Program-made: the position numbers and the translations under genes
DNA from: Rheum nobile
Lineage: Eukaryota > Streptophyta > Magnoliopsida > Caryophyllales > Polygonaceae
Assembly (NCBI GenBank): GCA_027886185.1
Contig: WOAB01000619.1
Span: forward strand, 6,014,001-6,078,000
Direction: 5' to 3'
Length of the DNA: 64,000 nucleotides
The notes under the pieces: model-generated
What the model saw: the letters and a program-made list of their open reading frames with translations, nothing else
The model's database searches: none
Told to the model about the DNA's origin: nothing
Shown: positions 1 to 10,901 of the stretch, piece by piece
Layout: each line of letters starts with the position of its first letter
Position numbering within the stretch: the stretch's first letter is position 1

Positions 1-330
1 TTATCCCTCATAACAACCTGTCAAAAACCGTCCCGTCCCGACCCGAAAATCACTGGGTCAAGAAGGATCCGAACCCAAACCCGAAGGGTCCGATCCGAAT
101 AGTGAATTTGAGCTCCAGGGATCCTGTTATTTAATATATTTTATTTTATTTATATTAAATATTTAAAATAATTTATTAAATTATTATATATTATTAAATT
201 TTTATATAATTATTTTATTAACTTAAAAATCATAAAAACATGGGCATCTTCGACCCACTGGGTCAATCCGAATCCGACCTGTCCGATCCGAAAGTTTTAA
301 CGGACCCGAACCCGACCCGTCCGACACAGT
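1..330. repeat. GGGTC/ACCCGA-rich degenerate repeat pair around an AT-rich core
   Basis: Two GC-rich blocks (about 25-120 and 245-330) share short motifs such as ACTGGGTCAA, GATCCGAA and CGAACCCGACCCG, and flank a very AT-rich stretch (about 121-240). This resembles the subterminal regions of plant DNA transposons, like the CGGTTCGG block at 4485-4640. No terminal inverted repeat or target duplication can be fixed because the left side leaves the window. No coding potential was recognised. Confidence 0.35.
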
Positions 331-1499
331 TGATAGTCATTTGTAATCTTTGTATGTGCTTGATAACTAGTTTTTTCTTATAACTAAAAAATAAAGTACA
401 GAATACATAGTACAAGATGTAGTCTTTTTGACTCCCTCAAGTATATGATGTTCAATTGTATTATCAGATATTGTATCACTAAATTACCACAAAAAGTTGG
501 ACTTTCTTTTTAATACAGTATTAGAGACTAACAGTGCTCATATTTGAGCTTGACAATGACAATGTCAAGAGAGCATTAACGACCACAAATCAATCTCACT
601 TGCAAACTATTGGCAATTTGTAGTAGTATGTTCTGCAAGACTGCAATTGTAATTTGTTCATATATGTGAGTCTTGGAGGAATGGAGGACATCTGGTGCCA
701 TTTCTGCATACACAAATGATTATCTACTCCAAAATTAGGTCGATGATTAGTTCATTCAAGATGGATGCTCGTTTCATTCATAAAATTCAATCTCATATGT
801 TCAAAGAGAGAGAAGTGATCATAATATATACCTTGCAAAGAATATGTCTTGTGTACAGAGATCTAGGGGTATGAACTCTTTTCAATCAAATTCAAATTCA
901 ATCCAAATCCAAAGATGTTGATATGGTGAATGTGAGGCCAATCTTCCCCTATAACTACACGAAGACAAACCGTTCAAGTACAACTCCTTGAGGGATTGTA
1001 TTAGAGAAAAGTAGGTTCAAGTACATATAAGTAATATGGTAAATAGTAGGGAGTTTTATTAACCATTAGATTAAAGTAATCCAATGATAGAGATTTAACC
1101 ACATAATTTAAAATGTATTGTGAAGTAGGGAATCACATCTCACATCACACCTAAATCCCTTAATCAACCCTTTCTTTCTTTTTGGATATTTTTGTTAACC
1201 TATATCATGACCGATTTTCACCAAGCTTCACTGATTTTAGTTTAGTTCTCTCGATCTATTACAAACCTTCATGAGTGGTTTTCAAAATCTTATTAGTTTG
1301 GGTTTGTATGATGATTTTGATACGGAGTCGAAAATACACGTTTCAAAACACACCAACGATGAAATTTACAATCATGAACAACATGATGAAGTTCATGTTT
1401 TAGCGCCTGCAATTTCATTGGATGAAGGTTTGTTCGTTTTGCTTATGTTTTCTTTAAATGTTTAAGGATAAATCTCCAGTATAGACCGTTTTTTCTTTG
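331..1499. other. unassigned AT-rich DNA
   Basis: I see no recognisable gene. A 64-codon ORF at 1271-1465 (+) matches no family I know and has no supporting context. The only structural signal is the 15-bp motif GTAAATAGTAGGGAG at 1039-1053, which recurs inverted at 6741-6755. Confidence 0.4.
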
Positions 1500-1927
1500 A
1501 TGTTCTTCTTGTTCATTTCGAATTTTGTAGTTGTTCATTAGGTCACAAGGTATACGAACAATTCAGTTTACAATCATGTAGGTGTATGCACAATTTTCTT
1601 TATTTAGAATGCACCAAGAATGGATGTTACAATCATGTATCTTTGATTCTAAATTTTCTTTGTTCAAAATGTCATGTGTTCTTCATCTTGTTCATTTCGA
1701 ATTTGTAGTTGTTCATTAGGTCGTTATATAAATTTGTTCATCTTGTTCATGACAACAGTGTTTTCTTTATTGTTCATATTGTCTATTTCAAATTTAAAGT
1801 TGTTTATTTCGAATTTGAATAATGTATCTTTGATTCTAAATATTCTTTGTTCACAATGTTGTGTGTTTTTTATCTTGTTTATTTCAAATTGGTAGTTGTT
1901 CATTAGGTCGTTATATGAATTTGTTCA
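1500..1927 (+). repeat. TTGTTCAT-rich minisatellite, left part
   Basis: Imperfect repeats built on CTTGTTCATTTCGAATTTG, GTAGTTGTTCATTAGG and TCGTTATAT recur at about 1505, 1680, 1740 and 1870. The array stops at the CACTA left end and resumes right after its other end (6264 onward), so the transposon landed inside the array. Confidence 0.6.
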
Positions 1928-1939
1928 CACTAGTACAAA

Positions 1940-2290
1940 TATTGCTATAGATAGCGAAATAATTCTAGCGGTTTTAAAAAACGCTATTAGTAAAGAACTC
2001 GCATAACGGTTTTCTAAAAAACCGCTAAGAAAGTATTAGTTATTTTTTTAAAATTTTGTTTTTTATTCTCTTAGCGTTTTTTAGAAAAAATTGTTATAAT
2101 AATGGAAATACAAGGATAGCGGTTTTTAATATAAAGCGCTATAATAATTTCTAAGAGCGGTTTTTTGTTAAAACCGCTATACATATGTGCTTAGAAAATA
2201 GGGCACACAAAAGCTGGCCAGCCCTATCATCTATATAAGAGCGGGTTTCTTAAAAAACGGCTTTAAATATGTATTTAGAAAAGAAAAAAA
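1940..2290. repeat. CACTA left subterminal repeats
   Basis: There are multiple copies, in both orientations, of a GCGGTTTTnnnAAACCGCT-type motif (for example near 1965, 2005, 2110 and 2155), often forming short palindromes. They are the counterpart of the right-end array. In this superfamily such motifs bind the element's regulatory protein. Confidence 0.75.
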
Positions 2291-3446
2291 CCACACAGTC
2301 GGCCCTATCTGTATATCCACACTTAGCAAAAAACATACACGTACGTACAGCAGCCAGCCTTAGCCTCGTCCCTCTCGATCGACCCTCTCCAGCTCTGGCT
2401 CGTTGTGGCTTCTCCGGCTCGTCGCGGGGTGTCCGGTGGTCTCTCCAGCCCGTCTCGCCTTCTATTCAGCTCGCCTCAGTCCGGCGATTCTTATCTTCTG
2501 TAAGCAGTTCGCACCTTCAATCAATTGCTTTAGATTTGTGTAATTGTTACTTTAGAATACTTGTGCAATTGTTGCTTTAGATCTACATCAAGCTCTTATT
2601 TTCTTTAGATTTGTGCAATGCGATTTTTAGGGTTTTGTTCACTGTTGGATGAATTTTAGAGTTTGTTTACTGTTGGCACATGTTATTCTACCTAGTTGAG
2701 TGAAGAAATCTTTATTGTTTGTGTATATATGTATAAACTTCCATAACTAGGTAGTTGCGTGAAGAAATTTTTATGAAAGAGAAGGGAGCGAAATTGATCT
2801 ATCGTGAATTCTACTTGAAACTTGCTTGTTTTTTGTGACATATTGGAGTAGAAGTTGAAATCAATGGTGAATACTCAATATTTTAGACAATCTATGTGTT
2901 TTCTTAACATATTACAAGGGGTAAACTGAGTTTTGGAGGTAGACTTATAACAAAGTATAGGTACATGTACTGGTTAAATGCAATTTAAGTTAGACATAGT
3001 GTTTTTTTTGTGCAAAATTATCTAATTTATGGGTGGTGTTTTGTGGTTTTCCGTATTTTGATAAACCCTTTATTTTGATTCTTCTCTTAAAATGTTATGT
3101 TACCTAGTTGAGTGAGGAAATTTTAATATCTATGCACAGCAGCACAAGCACAAAATTTGAACTATCTATGATGAATCCTCTGCTTTTTTGCACTCTATAC
3201 CATTAAAACTATGCTTTTGACGGTCTTCATCCTTGGTTTGCAACATTCATGTGTAGTTGAGTGAAGAAGTTTAGTTACAAGGGTGAAAAAAGTTTAGTGA
3301 TTCAAATCGACTTAATATATCCTCTCACAATAATTTATGTAGTGTTAGATTCCTATTAGCTTGTTCGTGATGTGTTATGCTCTTTACTTTTAGGTGTTTT
3401 ATTATTATAATAAAAATTTATATGCTATTTTTTTTAGTAAAAGAAT

Positions 3447-3610
3447 ATGGATCGAAATTGGATGTTTGCGAATCGATTGTCCATAGAATATGACAATGGA
3501 GTGAATATGTTTGTACACCTCTTGAGAATGCTAGAAATGCTGAAAAAATTTCATGTCCGTGCACAAAATATTTAAATGCAATTCAAGGCCATTAGTGATG
3601 TGAGAGATGA
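3447..3610 (+). pseudogene. CACTA transposase remnant (transposase-associated domain)
   Basis: An ATG at 3447 follows an AG acceptor (TTTTTTTAG at about 3437) and opens with MDRNWMFANRLSIEYDNGV. This is the characteristic start of the transposase-associated N-terminal domain of plant TNP2/TnpD-type transposases (usually MDR-W-ley-dGV). After a frameshift near 3515 the next frame reads LENARNAEKISCPCTKYLN, which matches the Cys-rich middle of the same domain. Downstream frames are closed. It is a dead 5' exon fragment. Confidence 0.72.
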
Positions 3611-4484
3611 TTTGTTTGTACATGGAATTGATCGATCTTATTTCTAATAAAACTACTAATTCTGAAAATTGCATAACATTCCAGGCCCTCTTAATGCTTA
3701 ATTGTGCTAGTATCTAGGCAAGTCTAGAGAATGACATGGTTGTGTATAGAGATTCATAATCTAGGACATTGCCTGGGTTTGTTTATGCCATTTTGAACCC
3801 TATCAATATGGTTTATTACAGAGTGGGACTAGATCAAAATAGACATGATAGTTCAATTGTGCCTAATGTTGTTTTTGCCCAGTTGTGTTAACATGAACAT
3901 GGTTGACTTCTCTGCACTTTTGTTCATCTTATATGGTTGCTATTGATTCAATTAGTTTTGACTTTTGAGTAATCTTTATCTACTTATATTTTTCATAGAG
4001 AGACCCAATTTATTGTCTTTCAAATAGTACTCATATATTATGGGAAACGAATTGATAATTTCATTGTTAGCATTCATGAGATTTATCACCTAATGTTTTG
4101 ACTATCTATTATTGATGTTTCTATTTGACTAGTTTATGTTGTTTAGTTGGCTGTGTCACTGAGTGTTCTGACTATCTATCAATGATGTTTTCAGGAATGG
4201 TAATTTTTTGTACAAAGAATACCTTCCTGCCATTGGTGGAAGGAAGGAAAGAGGAGGGTTCTTATCAAGTAATAAGTGTAGAATTTTTGCTTATTTTTTA
4301 TTGATACATGGGGCATTTATAGGTTGTTTTTTACACAACAATCTTGTTTAGATGAACAGTAAAATGTGTCTAGTGCTATGATTATGTCGCATTGGTCTAT
4401 CTAATACTGTGGTACCACATTATAGTTTTTAGTTTCCCTTCCCTGTTTCTTTGATTTGTTTTTTGTTGCACGTCACGTCTTAGT

Positions 4485-4640
4485 TAGGGATGTTCAACGG
4501 TTTCGGTTTTTTCGGTTTTGGATCGAACCGAACAAACCGAACCTATTTAATTCGGTTCGGTTTAAAAAAAATCACAAATCGGTTTTCGGTTCGGTTCGGG
4601 TTCGGGTTCGGTTTTTTCCGGTTAAAATCGATTTTTAAAA
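4485..4640 (+). repeat. hAT-like end with CGGTTCGG subterminal repeats
   Basis: TAGGGATGTTCAACGG at about 4488 fits the hAT terminal consensus (YAGGGNTG). Dense CGGTTCGGTT / AACCGAAC repeats follow in both orientations. A matching opposite end with an 8-bp duplication was not found, so this is either a truncated hAT-like element or only a resemblance. Confidence 0.45.
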
Positions 4641-4695
4641 AAATATTTACTTTTTAATTGTTTTTATTAGAAACCTGAAACCCTATTACCCTAAC

Positions 4696-5218
4696 TCAGC
4701 TAAAGCCTAAAAGGTCTAATTCTAATTCCCAATTTGGCAATTTCCCATTTTCGGATTTCCCTTCGAGGCTTCGACCCTTCCTCTGTTCAGAAGTCAGATT
4801 CTTCAGAAACCCTAGCGACGCCTCTTCTCCTGCTGGCTGCTCCGCCTCCGTCCGGCCGACGACCGCTGCTCCTGCTCCGGCGCCGTTCCTTCTTCTCCCT
4901 TCTTCACGGGCTCTTCTTTTGCTGCTGCTCTGCTCGGAGTTCACAGCCGGCGACTGCTGCTCCTGAGTCGTGCTGGCTGCTTCTCTGCTCCGTCCGGCGA
5001 CTGCTGCTCCTGCTCCGGCGTCGTTCCTTCTTCTCCCTTCTTCACGAACTTCACGGGCTCTTCTTTTGCTGCTGCTCTGCTCGGAGTTCACGGCCGGACG
5101 GAGGCGGAGCAGCCAACAGGAGAAGAGGCGCCGCTCCTGCTCCGGCGTCGGGCCGTCATTCCTTCTTCTTCCTTCTTCACGGCGTCGGGCCGTCGGATGA
5201 TGAGGGACATTATTGAAC
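4696..5218. repeat. GC-rich tandem and inverted repeat block
   Basis: A unit of about 85-90 bp (starting CTGCTCCTGCTCCGGCG, with TTCTTCTCCCTTCTTCACG and GCTGCTGCTCTGCTCGGAG) occurs at about 4868 and 5003. A 38-bp segment at 4821-4858 recurs inverted at 5091-5128 with one mismatch. Both strands are open here only because the sequence is low complexity (Leu/Arg/Ser-rich). AAACCCTAGCGACG at about 4807 resembles a plant 5' leader, so this may be a first exon or leader carried in with the hAT-like end. I do not call a protein. Confidence 0.5.
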
Positions 5219-5869
5219 AAGGTGCCAAATCTATTCCGGAATCGGTATGTTTTATTTTATCCTTTGGGTAACTTGTACAAATTAGTCTAACTCCATAATT
5301 GAAATTAATATATTTTATGTATTTATGTAGTACTTCTCTGATTCAATGGACTCATACACTCAAGGACATATCGATGAGATAATAGATGAATGGCTTCAAC
5401 ATCTTCAACCTCACTTGCAAATGGTAGTTTGATAGGCTAACTAGTTAATTATATAGTTTCTAATCATGAATAGGTAGACAAATATTGTGGACATGATGCT
5501 CTATTTTGTTGGACAAGTTGCTCTATTTTGTGAACATGTTGCTCTTTCTTGTGGGAAAAGTTAGGCTAAGTGTTGATATAGAAATTGGGGGTATAGCTTA
5601 TTTTGCAATGTTTTTATAGAAAATTGATCTATGATTATTTTGGAGGAGATACATGAAAGTTGGGTTGAATTGTGCTTTGTTTTATGCATGAATTGGCCAT
5701 TTTTGGTTATGGAAATGGGGTTAATTTATATATTGCGTATTGAATATGGCTCATTTGATGAAATACTGGCTGTAGAAATATAGCTGAAAAAAATAGGAGT
5801 TGCTCGAACAAGAAAAATATAGCTGGAAAAAACAGGAGCTACTTGAACAGGAAAATAGATCCAAAAAAA

Positions 5870-6260
5870 CATAACGTTTTTTGCCAAAACCGCAATAAAA
5901 AAGCATCGAAATTTATATTGTAAAAAAACGCATTCATATCTCTTTTTCAAAAAAGAGCGCTATGAGTGATATACTCGATCATCTATTATTCATAGCGCTT
6001 TTTTATAAAAAGCGCTATGAGTAGTTATCACATGCATAGCGTTTTTTTTAGAAAAAGCGCTATGTTAAAGTCGTATATAAATAAAATAAAAATTAGAATA
6101 AGAATAGCGCTTTTTCTAAAAAATCGTTATTCGTGTAATTGTTTATAACACTTTCACAAAAAATGCTATAAATATATAATACCACAGTTCTATAGATAGC
6201 GTTTGTAAAACCGTTATCCTCTTTGTAAAAAAAGCGCTATGCCAAAGCAATTCTATATTA
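5870..6260. repeat. CACTA right subterminal repeats
   Basis: Repeated AGCGCTATG / AAAAAGCGCT palindromic motifs (about 5955, 5995, 6015, 6050, 6105 and 6230) mirror the left-end array and lie directly inside the CACTA terminus at 6263. Confidence 0.75.
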
Positions 6261-6263
6261 GTG

Positions 6264-6799
6264 TCATCTTGTTCATACGAGCGATATATTTTTATTTGTT
6301 TTCTTGTTCATTTCGAACTTGAAGTTGTTCATTAGGTAGTTATATAACGTTGTTCATCTTGTTCACTAGATTATTCTTTGTTGTTCATCTTGATAAGGTA
6401 GAATTTGAAGTTGTTCATTAAGAGGGAGAAAATGACAAGATTGAATAGGGAGAACAATTCCGGTGAACCACGGTGGATCGACGCAGCGTAACACGGTGGA
6501 GAAATTGAGAGAGAGAAAGAGTTGTTCAACTGAAGAGACCGGGAGAAGACGATAAGAGACATTTTACTTTCTAGTAAAAATCTTTTGAGTAGAAATTTAG
6601 GGGAGGAATTTTAGGAAACCTCTTATTTACTTTCCTACTAATTTTATTATTATTTTGTTATAGGTTTTATTGTGTGAACAAGTTCTATTAGAATCTAAAT
6701 GAACGCTACTATATTATCCTTATGATAAAAAAGATCAACGCTCCCTACTATTTACTATAGAAAGTTTCCTCACCAGAACCCAACTCGTATTAGAGATAT
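6264..6799 (+). other. host DNA between CACTA and copia elements; TTGTTCAT minisatellite, right part
   Basis: The TTGTTCAT repeats interrupted by the CACTA element continue to about 6425. The rest (about 6425-6799) has no recognisable gene. It contains CTCCCTACTATTTAC at 6741-6755, the inverse of 1039-1053. Confidence 0.5.
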
Positions 6800-6950
6800 T
6801 GTTAAATTAGGATATATTCTCTTGTGTAAATATATTTTTTCCATCTTTATCTTATCTCTTCTATTGATAAGATCTTGTCTATTATGTATAAAGTTAAGCC
6901 ATCTGAGGCATAATTAAGCAGAGGTAAATTCTCCAATTCTATCTCTTTCA
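6800..6950 (+). repeat. Copia-A 5' LTR
   Basis: The segment runs from TGTTAAATTAGG to ATCTCTTTCA (TG...CA, 151 bp) and abuts a primer-binding site. Short LTRs of this size are usual in several plant copia lineages. The paired 3' LTR is missing. Confidence 0.75.
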
Positions 6951-6963
6951 TGGTATCAGAGCA
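6951..6963 (+). promoter_or_regulatory. primer-binding site (initiator tRNA-Met)
   Basis: TGGTATCAGAGCA begins at the base after the LTR. This is the standard complement of the plant initiator tRNA-Met 3' end used by copia elements to prime minus-strand synthesis. Confidence 0.9.
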
Positions 6964-7050
6964 GGTTTTGATAAAGACTTAATTTTTTCCCACTTCAGTC
7001 GTTCGGGCCCCTTTCTCTTCGTCTCGGTCGTTCTCTGCTTCTTCTCTGCA

Positions 7051-7083
7051 ATGAGTAGTTCAGACACAGAAACACTCAATTCC
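7051..7083 (+). pseudogene. Copia-A gag, 5' piece
   Basis: The reading starts MSSSDTETLNS and is cut after 11 codons by the 3.0-kb insertion. It rejoins the frame at 10088. The spacing from the primer site (about 100 bp) is normal for copia gag. Confidence 0.7.
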
Positions 7084-8159
7084 TGTAACACCCCGAGCCA
7101 GAGGTGCTACAGTGCCATAGTCCCGAAGGACTATAAGGCGGTTTTAAAAGAAAAGAAATCCCAAGCTCTTCCAAATACAAAGAATTTATCAACATTTAAA
7201 ATCCCTGCTCAAGATTAAAGCAACATTTAAACCTGTCATCCAGTTTAATGCATCAATTTAAATCCAAAACAACGGAAGCGAAAACAACATTGTCAACTCT
7301 GATGCAAGACTAAATCTTTCACTGTGAAGACACATCTGTGATCCAGAACTCGCTTATTGCAGCAAACCTGCAAAACCTGATTGACTGGGGGACCCGATAC
7401 CCCAGCCAACCGCGACACGTAAACCGAAGTTGGTCAGTCTCATGAAAGACTGGCAAAACTCCTCAAGCCAAAACAGTTTAACACCAGAGAATTATCACAA
7501 CAACCAACTCATGCCAAACAACATGCCACACATTATATATATACATATATATATATATATATAATATCATAACTATATCATAATCATATTAACCAACCAA
7601 GACCAATCACACGTCAAAACACAAACACCCACTACCACATAACCAATCAATTACCCATTCTTATCCAACTCTACACTATACTAACCTCTTCAATCCAACC
7701 TCAACATCATCACAAGCATAAACGAATAAAACGATCCAATCCAACTTTCTCTCCAATACTAATACCTCAATCATCAACCCTATGAAACATATGCATATAT
7801 CTTACTACTGACTTGCAACCAAGACTAATCAATTATACTGAACTCCCTACTGCACTATCACATCCAATTAACCTTCACATTAACAAACACATAAGCATCA
7901 ACGAGACAATCATCACATAATACCAACATAACAAAACAATGATCCAGGCCAGCCACCCTTCCGGTGACGCCTGTTCGTTAACATAGACTGTAACTCATAC
8001 ATTCAAACTCAACCCATGTTGGCCCACACCCTCAAGATGAGAAACCAACCTGCACATTCAATCCACACAACCGACCTTCATACTCCACTAACTGCCACCA
8101 ACAACCACACCAACAGAAACTCACATCACAACTAGCTACAAAAACCAATATTTGACAAC

Positions 8160-8310
8160 AAGTCAATAACTAGCCAACAATCAACATCCAACACAAAACC
8201 AATAACCAAGCACACAACCAATATCATCACACAACCACTTAATCAAGTACACAACCAATATCATCAACAAAACCACTTAATCAAGTACACAACCAACATT
8301 CAACACATAA
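8160..8310 (+). repeat. CACAACCAATATCATCA tandem repeat
   Basis: ACACAACCAATATCATCA followed by CCACTTAATCAAGTACACAACC is repeated several times in the A/C-rich part of the 3.0-kb element. Similar words continue to about 8900. Confidence 0.6.
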
Positions 8311-8424
8311 CCAACACACACAACCGCCAACACCTCCAATCCAACCTCCGTCTCCACCACCACATCACCGGGCGAGACAATCAACACACACTTTCCAGAT
8401 GGGACTTTCAACCATCCAACCATG

Positions 8425-8545
8425 GCCAATAACCAACGTAAGGTCACACCCTTACGTGGTCGGGTGAGGCTATCAATCACCCCGGCCTAGCCTTAACCAA
8501 CGGAGGTCACACCCTCATGTGGTCGGATGAGGTCACACCCTCACC
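8425..8545 (+). repeat. GGTCACACCCT tandem repeat
   Basis: GGTCACACCCT plus CGTGGTCGG or CATGTGGTCGG occurs three times in about 110 bp inside the 3.0-kb element. Confidence 0.6.
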
Positions 8546-8924
8546 CCGGCTCCACAATCAACCATTACCAATCCACCAACAACCCACCACCTCCATCTGT
8601 CAACACAACCAATCATCCACAACAAGCTACAATCAACTACTACACCAACATCCAATCAATCATAACACAAGGCAACAACAACCTACACATTCAACCAGGT
8701 TCAACACAAAACCAATAACCCAACACATAACCAATAACAAAACACACAATCGATATCCGCCAACAAACCAGCAACCAAACAAACAATAAATATCCAACAC
8801 AGAACCAATGGCAAACAACTTAACTAATATCCACACATTCAACCTATTCAAGTAACAAAACCAATATCTATCAACAAAACCACTAATCAAGCACACAACC
8901 GATCTTCAATACAAGACAATTACC

Positions 8925-8925
<1 letters not shown>

Positions 8926-8958
<33 letters not shown>
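8926..8958 (+). repeat. (CA)n microsatellite
   Basis: About 16 uninterrupted CA units lie at the edge of the A/C-rich region. Confidence 0.95.
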
Positions 8959-8961
<3 letters not shown>

Positions 8962-10087
8962 CCAACCATTAAATTCCACAACCAATAATCCAAATCAACT
9001 TACTCAGACAAGGATAACAAATCAATTACTAAACAAAATAGGATGAAAAGTAATTTTATAAAAATAAACGAAGGGTTAGCAAGAATCAACTTGCCTTAAA
9101 CTCGACAACCACGACCTCAGAGATCTCCAACCAACCCGAACGAACCTGAGACAACAATCCGAGCAAAACCCTGACGTTAAATAACTCTTCCAATCCAATA
9201 CTAACAAACCCCCAAATTCAAACCCTAAAATAAATCCTTAAATAATTAGGTCCGCAACCACACCAATTCCACTTAATCACTATCAAAATTTTACCCAAAC
9301 TAAAAATCAAATCATGCCTTTGCTGCTAAATCCAACAAATTCAGCAAACAAATTCTCGAATTCAGTCCAATCCCACACAGTCAAACAATTCACGAATTCA
9401 GCAAACAATCCCATGAATTCCCGAATTCAGCAGTTCATAAATATATATTCAGCCAAATAAAACCATGCACTTCGGCCTTACCTTGCTGTCGACCGAGCCC
9501 TCACCGTCGGGACTGGTTTTGCGTCGCCGGAGGAGCAGCACCAGTAGCTAACAGCGGCAACCAGCAGACAGCAACCACGACTCAGCAAACAGAGGAGGAA
9601 CGAGGCAGCGAGCAACAGTGGCTAGTCGAGCTCCCCATCGCCGGAACTCAGCCGAACCCCGACGAACCGCAGCAGCTCTCGGCCTTCAGCAGCAGCGGCT
9701 CTGACCTTCAGCGGGGTTCGCACACAGCACAGCAGTCACCGGAATCACCCCCTTGTCGCCGGATTTCAACAGAAGCCAATAACAGATCTCGGCTAGAACA
9801 GCTCCCGATTCTGTACAGAAGCAGCAGCGAACCACAAACAACAGATCCGGTAGCAGCGAACCGCGAACAGCAACACGCGACCCAGCTTCCGATCTGTCTC
9901 ACCGGCGGGAAGGAGGCTGAATCGAAGAAGGTGATGGGGAGGGTGCACGAGTTCTTGAGCTGTTGCCCAGAGAAGAACGAAGACAAAAAGGGGTTTTTTT
10001 CCCTTCAATTTACCCATTTCCAGCTTTTAATAAAGTCCCAAATTTTTTATTTACCATTTTGCCATTTTTAACCTTTGGGGTATTTCA

Positions 10088-10633
10088 AATCCCACCTCCC
10101 CGATGAATGCAGCCCGTCAGGCAACGATGACGCGCCCCCTCGATCATACATCTCTGTTCTACCTTCATACTTTAGATCATCCGGGCTTGCAAATTTACCC
10201 AGTTGTTCTGAAAGGTGATAACTATCAAGAATGGACCACTGCAATGAGGAACACGTTCAAGGCAAAGCGAAAACATGGTTTCATTGACAGGTGAATTCTT
10301 CAACCCGATGTCAACTCCAGCGCCATTGATGATTGGTGGAGTGTTAAATCCATGCTTAATGGATGGATTGTTCAGTCCATCGATCCACCTCAGCGATCTT
10401 TCATCTCCTATCCGGAAACGGTCCTTGAATTATGGGACAATCTGCGTCAACGATTCTCGATCGGTAACGGACCAAAGATCTTGCAGATTCGATCTGACAT
10501 TGCCAAATGCCGCCAGGGAGGGCAATCTATTGCAGCCTATTATGACTCTCTAAAGAAGCCGTGGGAAAAGCTGTGGACTTACGTCCCTACCAAAGGCATG
10601 CCACTGTGGGAAATGTCTGTGTGATCCATAGGC
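10088..10633 (+). pseudogene. Copia-A gag, main piece
   Basis: The first frame gives LFYLHTLDHPGLQIYPVVLK, then GDNYQEWTTAMRNTFKAKRK, the copia gag N-terminal motif (nominally FLHPSDHPGL...L-G-NY-W). After a frameshift near 10290 the next frame gives DDWWSVKSMLNGWIVQSIDP, then LELWDNLRQRFSIGNGPKIL, the UBN2/retrotrans_gag core. A third frame ends CHCGKCLCDP and a stop, the usual Cys-rich end of this domain. It is then replaced by gypsy sequence. Confidence 0.8.
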
Positions 10634-10643
10634 CAAGTTCGTC

Positions 10644-10901
10644 TTGAGCGTGAATGATGCACTCCTACCCACCATGACTGCAACAGAGGAAGAAGAAGCT
10701 ATGAGCATTCGCTCACAAGGCCCTATAACAAGATCGCGTGCCAAAGCCATTGCCAACACGACACAATCATTGATTGTGCGTGTCGTCGCTAGCCAAGGGA
10801 CGCAAGAGACCGCGTTCTCCCTCAAGCGTCTTCAGCCAATCCCAGAGAACGCGTTCTATGTCAAGATCCTCTCCACCATCACTGACCGCGATCTTTTATA
10901 G
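10644..10901 (+). pseudogene. gypsy pol C-terminal tail remnant
   Basis: The 85-codon frame contains SQGPITRSRAKAIANTTQ. This resembles the basic GP(I/M/L)TRxRAK tail at the extreme C-terminus of many plant gypsy polyproteins. It lies upstream of Gypsy-1's LTR-like region and gag, so it looks like the end of a preceding copy sharing the same LTR. Confidence 0.5.

Larger units (their letters stand above)
1928..6263 (+). mobile_element. CACTA (En/Spm) transposon, 4.3 kb, defective, with TSD
   Basis: The left end reads CACTAGTACAAATATTGCT and the right end, reverse-complemented, reads CACTAATATAGAATTGCT. Both ends are flanked by the same 3-bp target duplication TCA (1925-1927 and 6264-6266), the size expected for CACTA elements. 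Arrays of GCGGTTTT/AAAACCGCT motifs lie just inside both ends, as expected of transposase-binding subterminal repeats. The interior keeps a TNP2-type transposase remnant at about 3447-3600 and a hAT-like/GC-rich insert at about 4485-5218. No intact transposase is left, so movement would depend on a helper element. Confidence 0.88.
7084..10087. mobile_element. 3.0-kb LTR-like element (solo LTR or LARD-like) inside copia gag
   Basis: It begins TGTAACACCCCGAG and ends GGGGTATTTCA, giving TG...CA ends with an 11-bp imperfect inverted terminus (TGTAACACCCC / TGAAATACCCC). The flanks AATTCC (7078-7083) and AATCCC (10088-10093) look like a 5-6 bp target duplication with one change. No gag or pol is present, so a very long solo LTR or a large non-autonomous derivative fits best. 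The + strand of about 7450-9000 is strikingly A/C-rich and G-poor. Plant gypsy LTRs often end GGGGTGTTACA, which would favour the minus orientation, but I leave the strand open. Confidence 0.68.
6800..10633 (+). mobile_element. Copia-A: 5' part of a Ty1/copia element, split by a nested insertion
   Basis: This holds a short 5' LTR (6800-6950), a tRNA-Met-type primer site and a gag gene that starts at 7051, is interrupted at 7083 and resumes at 10088. The element stops around 10633 in the gag zinc-finger-like region and is replaced by Gypsy-1 sequence. Protease, integrase, RT and the 3' LTR are absent from the window. Confidence 0.8.

Noticed and set aside
1271..1465. 64-codon ORF as a small gene
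   Set aside because: There is no recognisable family, splice context or promoter, and the length is within chance expectation for AT-rich DNA.
4696..5220. Proteins of 160 and 174 codons on both strands
   Set aside because: Both are Leu/Arg/Ser low-complexity readings of GC-rich tandem repeats. No domain or codon evidence favours either.
8277..8896. Several overlapping ORFs in the A/C-rich element
   Set aside because: They arise from skewed base composition and tandem repeats, which lack stop codons. Products are Thr/Asn/Gln- or Val/Gly-rich without motifs.
9708..10017. Minus-strand ORFs of 74 and 92 codons near the end of the 3-kb element
   Set aside because: They overlap each other in a GC-rich LTR-like region, with no recognisable domain.
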